From: a virus
Virus record (IMG/VR): IMGVR_UViG_3300029911_000001
Coordinates: 167,109 to 231,108 of that record
Length of the DNA: 64,000 nucleotides
Reading direction: 5' to 3' (one strand)
A model generated the notes under the pieces. It searched no databases, had not been told where the DNA came from, and saw only the letters and a list, made by a program, of their open reading frames with translations. Below, one piece after another: positions 57,755-64,000 of this stretch. A program made the translations under genes and the position numbers. How positions within the stretch are numbered: position 1 is the first letter of the stretch; each line of letters opens with the position of its first letter.

Positions 57755-58828
57755 ATGGAAGACATAGTTCTCACCCCGGCTCCTGTAGACACCCCCGAAG
57801 AGGCCAAGAAGGAATTGACCCCTGCCGCGATGATTGACCCCCAGATGATTCTGGCGTTCATGTTCGCCGGGGACGTGACCCTGACCTTCCGCAACGTCCA
57901 CAGCATGAACCACTACACCTACCTCATTCGGGAAGGCAAAGAGCAGTGGAAGGGCCGCTTCTTCGTCTACTACCTGTCGGGCTCCGACAACGAGAGCGAC
58001 TACACATATATGGGCTGGGTTGTGCCGGATTGGAAGACGAAGGTTCCCACCTTCCGCACCACTGCCAAGTCCAAGGTCACCATGCAGTCGCAGGTTGTCA
58101 TGGTTTTCTCGCGGGTTCTGGAACTCCTGCTTCAGGGTAAGCTCCCCAAGGGTCTGGAAATCTGGCACGAAGGTCGTTGCGCTCGTTGCCACCGCAAGCT
58201 GACCGACGCCCAGTCTATCGCTGATGGCTTCGGCCCCATCTGCATCAAGCTGTCGGCTGGCTTGATTGCTGGCTTCGCCCCTATTCTTCCGGCTCAGACG
58301 AGCGACAACACGACCGCAGCATACAGCAAGCCCCGCACCCCGGCAGCTATCCTCGCCGCCGTGAACGAAGACCCCAAGATTCAGCAACTCGCCGATGAGA
58401 TGTGGGCGAAGAACCCTGCGAACCCGGTCAACAAGGCCCCGGTAGTTCCGGCTGAACCCCTCCCGGTTGACGCTCAGGCGGCTGTGGAACTCGCCAAGTC
58501 GCAGGGCTGGACGGTAGAAGAGGCGACCATCGCTCTCAGCCGTCGCAAGATTGTGAACCTGAACCTCAAGAAGTCGGACGAGGTGGATGCGGCTCTGGAC
58601 ATTGAAGTGGTCAAGACCACCCACAAGGTCACGGGAGACCTCGACTACCCTTCCAAGCAGGGTCAGGCTACGCTCTTCACGGAGCAGGTCATCGAGGAAC
58701 TCGCTGCACGGGTCAACATGATGAAGAATGACCGTCCTGATGATTACACCATGGATGGTATTATGAATGAAGATGAAGCGTTCGCTTTCTGGTACAAGAA
58801 GTTCCAGAACGACGCAGTGGGGGTTTAA
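57755..58828 (+). CDS. Zinc-motif protein from a leaderless mRNA
   Basis: 357 residues. The motif GRCARCHRKLTDAQSIADGF then GPIC is the DUF6011-type Cys motif (about 142-168). N-terminal domain about 30-135 is beta-rich. A Pro/Ala linker and UBA-like helical part follow (VELAKSQGWTVEEATIALSR). G+C-rich codons and its own promoter suggest strong expression. Confidence 0.72.
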   Translation: MEDIVLTPAPVDTPEEAKKELTPAAMIDPQMILAFMFAGDVTLTFRNVHSMNHYTYLIREGKEQWKGRFFVYYLSGSDNESDYTYMGWVVPDWKTKVPTFRTTAKSKVTMQSQVVMVFSRVLELLLQGKLPKGLEIWHEGRCARCHRKLTDAQSIADGFGPICIKLSAGLIAGFAPILPAQTSDNTTAAYSKPRTPAAILAAVNEDPKIQQLADEMWAKNPANPVNKAPVVPAEPLPVDAQAAVELAKSQGWTVEEATIALSRRKIVNLNLKKSDEVDAALDIEVVKTTHKVTGDLDYPSKQGQATLFTEQVIEELAARVNMMKNDRPDDYTMDGIMNEDEAFAFWYKKFQNDAVGV

Positions 58829-58829
58829 C

Positions 58830-59225
58830 GTGGGCTTCGAGGAAGACGGATACGTGCGTGGCCTGTCCTATGACGAGGATTCGATGCGTGAGATTGAAGC
58901 TGAAATCGAGCAGGAGCGTCTTGATGCCATCTACGGTCACTCGAATGACACCGATCCCGCCCCGGTCGTGGATGATGACTTCTATCCTGACTTTGAGTAT
59001 GATGCAGAGTACGCTGTTCAACTTCGCGGGGTCACGCTGAACGGTGCCCCTGTGTTCGAGGATGACGAGTTAGATAAGGCGTTTGAAGCGAACTTCCACG
59101 GCAAGGTCATCGGCGTGTACGACAGCCTTGAAGAGGCTCAGGCCGCTGAGGACAAGGCGTACGAGGAAGAGGAAGAGGAACTTCGTGGAAAACTGCACGG
59201 AATCTACACCGAAGAAGAAGCGTAG
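58830..59225 (+). CDS. Acidic unknown protein
   Basis: 131 residues, GTG start 1 nt after the previous stop. Very acidic, with a Glu-rich tail. No motif. Confidence 0.6.
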   Translation: MGFEEDGYVRGLSYDEDSMREIEAEIEQERLDAIYGHSNDTDPAPVVDDDFYPDFEYDAEYAVQLRGVTLNGAPVFEDDELDKAFEANFHGKVIGVYDSLEEAQAAEDKAYEEEEEELRGKLHGIYTEEEA

Positions 59226-59595
59226 ACACTGGCATCATAGGCGAAACCTTGAAGATCGCCTATACTCCTTCCATGAGTTCCGTTCCTGTGCGTCCAAGCT
59301 GCGTCACGCTCATGCGCTGACCGCCCTGCAACACGCCTTCAAGTTGGGACAGGTTCGACCGCTGGCGAAGATTGCCATCTACCCTTGCGAGTATTGCGAT
59401 GGGATGCATGTAACCACTAGCCACAACGACAACGACTATTCCAAGCTGGAGAATTCGTTGCATAAGCTGGAGCGTATCATGAGTCACCCCAACTTTGCCC
59501 TGAGGGCTCCAGTCTATATACAGGGCAAGTATACCAAGATGCTGGCGGACATTCAGGTCCGTATGCTGGAGCTAGAAGAACGCCATGCAAGATAG
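59185..59595 (+). CDS. Small zinc-motif protein, start uncertain
   Basis: About 136 residues if started at GTG 59185 (GAGGAAGAGGA upstream, overlapping the previous gene by 41 nt). Core HEFRSCASKLRHAHALTALQ then YPCEYCDGMHVT resembles small phage proteins with a CxxC-wH motif. A TATACT box at 59261 with ATG 59273 lies 6 nt later but in another, short frame. Confidence 0.5.
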   Translation: MENCTESTPKKKRRHWHHRRNLEDRLYSFHEFRSCASKLRHAHALTALQHAFKLGQVRPLAKIAIYPCEYCDGMHVTTSHNDNDYSKLENSLHKLERIMSHPNFALRAPVYIQGKYTKMLADIQVRMLELEERHAR

Positions 59596-59749
59596 CCTTC
59601 AGTCAACCCCGCGTCCCGCTCAGCATCAAGGCTCCCTCACAGACCAGATGATTGAGCTTCGGAAACTGGCCGCTCACTTCGGTTTGTACGACGCCGATGA
59701 CTGGCTCATCAGAAACTTTTTTGAGAAGTCTGCTGCTCGAAAAACCTGA
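59585..59749 (+). CDS. Small unknown protein
   Basis: 54 residues, MQDSLQSTPRPAQHQGSLTD then helical. Overlaps the previous gene by 11 nt. Confidence 0.5.
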   Translation: MQDSLQSTPRPAQHQGSLTDQMIELRKLAAHFGLYDADDWLIRNFFEKSAARKT

Positions 59750-59763
59750 CGGTTTGGTATACT
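59736..59763 (+). promoter_or_regulatory. Promoter with a leaderless start
   Basis: -35 CTCGAA (59736-59741), 16-nt spacer, -10 TATACT (59758-59763). ATG 59770 follows after 6 nt. Confidence 0.7.
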
Positions 59764-59769
59764 GTAGGT

Positions 59770-60057
59770 ATGACCAAGGACGAACTCACTACCGACACGA
59801 ACGTGGCCTTCAAAATCAAGGTGCATGTTGACGGCAAGACCAAGTGGTCACCGCTGCTGTCTTTCACCAAGGTGCATGGCGAGTACCTGTTCTTCAAGCC
59901 GGTCGAGGATACTCTGTCTACTCTCACTCACGAAATCATTCAGGTCTATCTTGGCAGCGAGAGTTGTCTCGCGGATGCGAAGAAGTTCATCCAGTGTAAG
60001 TTCTACGGTGAGTGGGTGAAGGCTCCGCATGTATGTGGAAAAGACTGCCCCTTGTAA
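59770..60057 (+). CDS. Small unknown protein from a leaderless mRNA
   Basis: 95 residues, MTKDELTTDTNVAFKIKVHV then VDGKTKWSPLLSF. Cys-containing tail CGKDCPL. Not recognised. Confidence 0.62.
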   Translation: MTKDELTTDTNVAFKIKVHVDGKTKWSPLLSFTKVHGEYLFFKPVEDTLSTLTHEIIQVYLGSESCLADAKKFIQCKFYGEWVKAPHVCGKDCPL

Positions 60058-60087
60058 GTCTCGCGAACATGCTTTACAATTCGGGAC

Positions 60088-60814
60088 ATGCAATTAGAAT
60101 CCCAACACGTTCGCATCCAGCTTCAAGAGTATCGCTCTAACAAGTTCGTCAAGGGAGAAGCAGAAGACTTCCTTTCGTACAGCCATCTACAACACCCAAC
60201 GTGGCACCCCCCCGGTCAACTTCGATGACCTAATGAAGCGGTATCCCTCGCTGGTGTCCAACACCGTACGTAGGTTCATGAAGTACAGTACGGGGCTGGA
60301 GCGGCTGGATAGGGAGGAGAACGCTCGTTCGGAAAACGAGGCTGACCTTGAAGAGTGGGTGCAGGATGTGTACCTGCATCTGATGTCCCTCTCTTCGGAC
60401 AGCATCTATCGGGCACAAGGATTCTCCGATAAGATTCAGGTGTACGACCCGTCGCTGTGCCCTGCCAATCTTACACCCGCGAAGCATTTCACGATGTACT
60501 TGACTCAAATCATCCGACACTTCATACTTACCAAGCTATACAAGCGACGGAAGGATGCACTGCACTACGAACACGATAAGTGCCCGTGGGATGAGGTTAC
60601 TGTCGTAGTCAATCCCGAACCCAACATGAACCGAAATATCCTCCTTCGAGAGTGTGTGGACTACATATCTGAAGCGACCGCAACCGGCTCTCTCAAGGGA
60701 GAGAACTGGAAGACGCTTGCAACAAAGCTAGGGGTATGTACCAGCGCGGAAAGGGTACGCCCGAGAGTGCTTCACTACTTGAAGGCACACGGAAACGCTC
60801 ACCTTCAGTATTAG
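60088..60814 (+). pseudogene. Sigma-factor-like protein with an apparent frameshift near its start
   Basis: The clear part (ATG 60233 to 60814, 193 residues) has a sigma region 2 style: ADLEEWVQDVYLHLM, KHFTMYLTQIIRHFILTKLY then KRRKDA. A C-terminal helix region 4-like part follows. Upstream in the same frame RTAIYNTQRGTPPVNFDDLM continues the protein. A start at ATG 60088 (MQLESQHVRIQLQEYRSNKF) is in another frame. One shift between about 60165 and 60185 would join them. Alternatively the gene simply starts at 60233. Confidence 0.5.
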
Positions 60815-60841
60815 ATTAGAAGACAAGGCCAAGGAGAGAAA

Positions 60842-61120
60842 ATGAAAGCGGAAACCCAGTCCATCCTATCGCTCATCGCAGACAAGTCTTACGATGAGTA
60901 CAACAACATCCTCCCCATCATCAAGCAGAAGTTGGGGCATGAGCGGGTTCAGGCGTTCGAGGCAACTCTGATTGAAGAGTTGCCGTTGACGACCGCTCGT
61001 CGGGCCTATCGTGCGGCTATCATGGTCGCCATGGGTGAGGAAAAGGTGTACCGCGAAATCAATCACCAGCGTCCAGTGCTTGAGAAGAAGCCGAAGAAGG
61101 TTGTCGCAGCGAAGAAATAG
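60842..61120 (+). CDS. Small basic unknown protein
   Basis: 92 residues, AAGGAGAG upstream. Helical with a Lys-rich end (EKKPKKVVAAKK). Not recognised. Confidence 0.58.
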   Translation: MKAETQSILSLIADKSYDEYNNILPIIKQKLGHERVQAFEATLIEELPLTTARRAYRAAIMVAMGEEKVYREINHQRPVLEKKPKKVVAAKK

Positions 61121-61121
61121 G

Positions 61122-61149
61122 TTTTGGGGTCGGGCATTTATGCTATACT
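61122..61149 (+). promoter_or_regulatory. Promoter
   Basis: -35 TTTTGG (61122-61127), 16-nt spacer, -10 TATACT (61144-61149), before the gene at 61184. Confidence 0.65.
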
Positions 61150-61183
61150 ATGCGGGACATGCGTCTTCCAAACAGGAGTCATT

Positions 61184-61663
61184 ATGGCCGACCCCAAAAC
61201 CAAACTGGAGCAACTGATAGAAGAACACGGCGGGAAGTTGATTCGGCAAGCTAACCATAACGTATTCCTGTTCCCGAATGGTAAGAAGCTCGTCGTAGCA
61301 AAGACCCCCTCATGTCATCGCTCGTACGACAACACAGCAGCCTTGCTGAAGAATCTTCTAGGTGTGCATTCACCAGACCGGGGGGCATCGGGGGAACGTC
61401 GAGAGAAGCGACTGAAGCGACGTATCGAAGGTCGAGCTATTCTACCTGCGGCTCTCCATGAAGTACCCACTGTGGATTGGAAGAACAAGTTGGCTGAGGT
61501 CAAGGAAGTCCTACCGGAGGCTAATCGACCCGTGGCTCAGCAACGTTCGATGTCATCTGCACGAATCATCAAGCATCCGGTGCATGGTCAACCTAAGCCG
61601 GAGAGCACACTACCTCCGGTTGACATCACAGATTTGGCAGCGAAGTTCAAGGGAGATAACTAA
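61184..61663 (+). CDS. Protein with a HicA-like N-terminal fold
   Basis: 159 residues from ATG 61184 (AGGAG upstream). LIEEHGGKLIRQANHNVFLF then PNGKKLVVAKTPSCHRSY resembles the small dsRNA-binding fold of HicA-like proteins (G-x-H then LK near 53-57). The C-terminal part is basic and Pro-rich. Role unknown. Confidence 0.45.
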   Translation: MADPKTKLEQLIEEHGGKLIRQANHNVFLFPNGKKLVVAKTPSCHRSYDNTAALLKNLLGVHSPDRGASGERREKRLKRRIEGRAILPAALHEVPTVDWKNKLAEVKEVLPEANRPVAQQRSMSSARIIKHPVHGQPKPESTLPPVDITDLAAKFKGDN

Positions 61664-61943
61664 TGAAGAACCCACCCATCTCACAAGCTGACCCACACTG
61701 GATGAATACGAACGTAGGCTGGCGGAACAGGGGTACGTTTGTGCTATGTGCTCACAGCCTGAGGTTGAGATGAGAGGCGGTAAGTTGCTTCGGATGGCGG
61801 TTGACCATGACCATATAACTGGTGAAGTTAGAGGGCTTCTATGCAAACGGTGCAACAGGGCACTGGGTATCTTGGAAGACTCCATCGAACTGTTGCAGAG
61901 AGCTATCCAATACCTACAGAAGGCGGCAGCAGCACATGGGTAA
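61663..61943 (+). pseudogene. Endonuclease VII-like resolvase with a frameshift
   Basis: ATG 61663 reads MKNPPISQADP and then leaves the frame. In the -1 frame the sequence continues TLDEYERRLAEQGYVCAMCS, MAVDHDHITGEVRGLLCKRC, NRALGILEDS, a typical endonuclease VII core (T4 gp49). One C missing at 61692-61694 would explain it. If intact, it would cut branched DNA before packaging. Confidence 0.75.
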
Positions 61944-62400
61944 GTCCGTAGGTTTCACTGGTACTAAAAACGGTATGACAGATAGCCAGAAGTTTGAACT
62001 GGTGGAGTACCTGCGATATTTGAAGGCTCAGGGTTACACCGAGTTTAGGCACGGTGACTGCATCGGGGCTGACGCTCAGGCGGCTGGTCTGGCAAAGCAG
62101 ATAGGGTTCATCCTCATCTGTCACCCCGGTCACCCCAAGGATAAGGACAACACGATGTACCGGGCCTTCACCAAGTTCAACGATGAAGTACGGGAGTCCA
62201 AGCCGTTCATCGCTCGTGACCATGACATTGTGGACGAGACTGAGAGAATGATTGCCACACCAGCCGGGGAAGAGCAAGTACGTAGTGGAACGTGGACGAC
62301 CATTCGCTACGCAAAAAAGAAGGGTCGGGAGGTACGCATCATTATGCCTCCGGTAAAGCCCAACCTGTACACATCACTGGACATCACTGGAGGGAAGTAA
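61936..62400 (+). CDS. SLOG-family nucleotide-binding protein
   Basis: 154 residues from ATG 61936. SVGFTGTKNGMTDSQKFELV, FRHGDCIGADAQAAGLAKQI and ICHPGH fit the YspA/CpYpsA SLOG fold, which binds nucleotides such as NAD derivatives. Role unknown in phages. Confidence 0.75.
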   Translation: MGKSVGFTGTKNGMTDSQKFELVEYLRYLKAQGYTEFRHGDCIGADAQAAGLAKQIGFILICHPGHPKDKDNTMYRAFTKFNDEVRESKPFIARDHDIVDETERMIATPAGEEQVRSGTWTTIRYAKKKGREVRIIMPPVKPNLYTSLDITGGK

Positions 62401-62907
62401 ATGTCATTGGAACGTTTTAGGATGGCACCGGGGGAAGTGGCGAAGATGATACTCCTGCCTCCTGCTACCAATACCTACACCGAGAAGTACACTCACTTCC
62501 TCGACAAGGAAAAGAAGATTCCAGTGTCACATCTGGAAGACCTCCCGTGCCCTGTGTGTGATGCCGGTATTCCGTGTATGGAGAAGTACGCCATCCAAGC
62601 TGACTTAGAGTCTCAAGTACGCTTCCCACGTTCCAAGAAAAGGCGTATTAGAAACAAGTGGGCCAAGCAGCCGAAGAACTTCAAGAATATACCCATGCAG
62701 TTCTACGTGTCGAAGGAGCAGAAGGAAGCCATCGACAAGATGTTCGGTAAGACCATTCAGGAGTTACAAGACCGTGAACGTTCTCGTTATAGTACCGACC
62801 CACGACCGGAAAGATTTCTTGGACGAGGCGATGCAGTCGGTGTACGCACAGACTATGAAGCCTCGTACGATAGTGACTGGGAACGTCGCACCTTCCCAAC
62901 CGGGTGA
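62401..62907 (+). CDS. Unknown protein with a zinc-like motif
   Basis: 168 residues. CPVCDAGIPCMEK suggests a metal site. The last 134 nt overlap the glycosyltransferase in another frame, so the true end may be earlier or a shift may exist. Confidence 0.5.
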   Translation: MSLERFRMAPGEVAKMILLPPATNTYTEKYTHFLDKEKKIPVSHLEDLPCPVCDAGIPCMEKYAIQADLESQVRFPRSKKRRIRNKWAKQPKNFKNIPMQFYVSKEQKEAIDKMFGKTIQELQDRERSRYSTDPRPERFLGRGDAVGVRTDYEASYDSDWERRTFPTG

Positions 62908-63349
62908 CTACACCTTTGTTCACTCGGACGAGGGGCTCATCGTGAAGTTGAACACTACCATTGCAGCGAACGACTGCGATGCGTTCATCCTTCTGAGCGA
63001 TGATGACACTCTGCTGCCTGAGTACGTTGAGAAGACCTCCGCCATGATGGAGACGACAGGGGCGGACATCGTGTACACCGAGTTCAACAATGAGCCGGTG
63101 ACTGCCCTCATCCGCAAGTCCATTTGGGAAAAGGTTGGCGGCTTCGCTGAGATGGGTTTCTTCGACTGGGACTTTTACTGGTCGTGCCGTGAAGCTGGGG
63201 CTCTCTCAATACCCATTCGGGAGCACCTGTTCGTGTATCGGCAGCATGAGGCACAGATGGCAAAGCACGGGGAGTGGAAATCTGACGGCTCGTGGGCAAA
63301 GTGGGAAGTAGCTATCTTAGAGAAGCACCCGAAGCGAGGTCAACCGTGA
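62774..63349 (+). CDS. Family 2 glycosyltransferase
   Basis: 191 residues, GTG start. MNVLVIVPTHDRKDFLDEAM, FILLSDDDTLLPEYV (DxD site), IRKSIWEKVGGFAEMGF and WDFYW are GT-A family 2 features. Shorter than cellular members. It might modify phage DNA bases, virion proteins or host surface sugars. Confidence 0.82.
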   Translation: MNVLVIVPTHDRKDFLDEAMQSVYAQTMKPRTIVTGNVAPSQPGDYTFVHSDEGLIVKLNTTIAANDCDAFILLSDDDTLLPEYVEKTSAMMETTGADIVYTEFNNEPVTALIRKSIWEKVGGFAEMGFFDWDFYWSCREAGALSIPIREHLFVYRQHEAQMAKHGEWKSDGSWAKWEVAILEKHPKRGQP

Positions 63350-63612
63350 AGAAGCAGAAGGTCATCGTCGTTAACGTCCCGAAGCGGAAGACGCCCACCA
63401 AGCAGGTTCTGTTGGAAGTCCTGCTCTCGGCTTTGAACTGTGAGAGTCATTTCGAGAAGCCCACTATCATCAACAACGACCCCCTATATTCCATGGACGG
63501 GGCTCAGGTGATTTGCGACCAGTGCGTCAAACGCATTCGTGAGGCACTGGACTTGAAGGATGACGAGGGAGCCCCGTGCTCCTTCCAATACTTCGGCCCC
63601 ATGGGTGAGTAA
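63346..63612 (+). CDS. Small unknown protein
   Basis: 88 residues, GTG start overlapping the previous TGA. ICDQCVKRI suggests a zinc ligand pair. Basic N-terminus KKQKVIVVNVPKRKTPTK. Confidence 0.58.
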   Translation: MKKQKVIVVNVPKRKTPTKQVLLEVLLSALNCESHFEKPTIINNDPLYSMDGAQVICDQCVKRIREALDLKDDEGAPCSFQYFGPMGE

Positions 63613-64000
63613 TGGCAAAGTATCTCCCCAACCCAGCTAACCTCGCCCTGTTCAAAGTTGTAATGGCCCCGAAGCCCGGACTGAAGACTGAGGTTACGAT
63701 ATACGCAGCAGACTTAGCTCAAGCGAAGAGTAAGGTAGAAGCGTTGTGGGAGTTTGCTGTGCTCTCGGCGAAGGCAGTGGCGGTCAAAGAACCTCCCCCT
63801 CCTCCGGTCAAGGCACCCAAGGCCCAGCTTGAACTCACACCGTCCTACACGTATTCCGTACCGAATGACGTTCCTCTTGGGCTCTTCACGTATTGTCACG
63901 CTGCTGTGCCCACCGAAGAGCAAGCTCATGCTATCCTTCTCGCCTTCGAAGAGCATGTGACGCAACCGGTGCTTTTACAGAACTGCACGTCGGGTAAGAA
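63612..64000 (+). CDS. Protein running off the right edge
   Basis: Open from ATG 63612 to the window end, 129 residues so far. MAKYLPNPANLALFKVVMAP, a Pro-rich linker (EPPPPPVKAPKA) and a second domain with YSVPNDVPLGLFTY. Not recognised. Its ATG overlaps the previous stop. Confidence 0.68.
   Translation, partial: MAKYLPNPANLALFKVVMAPKPGLKTEVTIYAADLAQAKSKVEALWEFAVLSAKAVAVKEPPPPPVKAPKAQLELTPSYTYSVPNDVPLGLFTYCHAAVPTEEQAHAILLAFEEHVTQPVLLQNCTSGK

Noticed and set aside
57722-58624. 300-codon minus-strand frame opposite the 57755 gene
   Set aside because: Antisense shadow; the plus-strand gene has a clear promoter and a Cys motif.

Overview
The window is a densely packed stretch of a large tailed bacteriophage genome (Caudoviricetes), probably a big lytic phage. 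Nearly every gene is on the plus strand, stop and start codons often overlap (ATGA or GTGA junctions), and gaps are short. The phage brings its own replication and recombination set: family A DNA polymerase, split DnaG-like primase, DnaX-like clamp loader, a possible sliding clamp, UvsX/RecA, SbcC/SbcD, RuvC-like resolvase, exonuclease and endonuclease VII. It also has a portal protein, a long tRNA array and many homing endonucleases. Two lipoprotein-like leaders suggest a Gram-negative host. No integrase, rRNA, CRISPR array or lysis enzyme was recognised.

Layout. 1-19.7 kb: end of an upstream gene with a strong terminator, an HU-like protein, a possible SSB, a Nudix hydrolase, a DEDD exonuclease, RuvC, UvsX, the N-terminal half of an SbcC/Rad50 ATPase, SbcD, many small zinc-ribbon and nucleotide-metabolism proteins, PhoH and a short serine recombinase. 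19.7-28.8 kb: a tRNA and structured-RNA island with Tyr x2, Leu x5, Pro x2, Met, Phe and an aberrant Arg(TCT)-like gene. It is interrupted by GIY-YIG, HNH and PD-(D/E)XK endonucleases, by degenerate tRNA pieces and by hairpins I cannot assign. 28.7-35.3 kb: primase zinc domain and DNA polymerase. 35.3-42.9 kb: portal, an HNH nuclease, an ADP-ribosyltransferase-like protein and a 1318-residue structural protein. 42.9-50.5 kb: possible clamp, C-terminal SbcC half, primase TOPRIM half, ADP-ribosylglycohydrolase. 50.5-52.6 kb: a cassette of three exported proteins. 52.6-57.1 kb: DnaX, membrane proteins, NusG-like factor. 57.1-64 kb: short genes with strong promoters, a sigma-like factor, endonuclease VII, a SLOG protein and a glycosyltransferase.

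How the parts work together. Two enzymes that are normally one chain are each split into distant genes: SbcC/Rad50 (6.1 kb and 44.6 kb) and primase (29.6 kb and 45.7 kb). An ADP-ribose theme runs through the window: an ART-like protein, an ARH/DraG hydrolase, a NADAR protein, two Nudix proteins, a SLOG protein and two deoxyribosyltransferase-like proteins. Host-type promoters share an exact 16-nt spacer, and in three places the -10 box lies 6 nt before an ATG, which implies leaderless mRNAs. Several mobile nucleases have their ribosome-binding site in or beside a hairpin.

Cautions. Four or five conserved reading frames are broken by single-base shifts, some at homopolymers. These may be real decay, programmed frameshifts or sequencing errors. 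Functions are assigned from motifs read by eye; no database search was possible.
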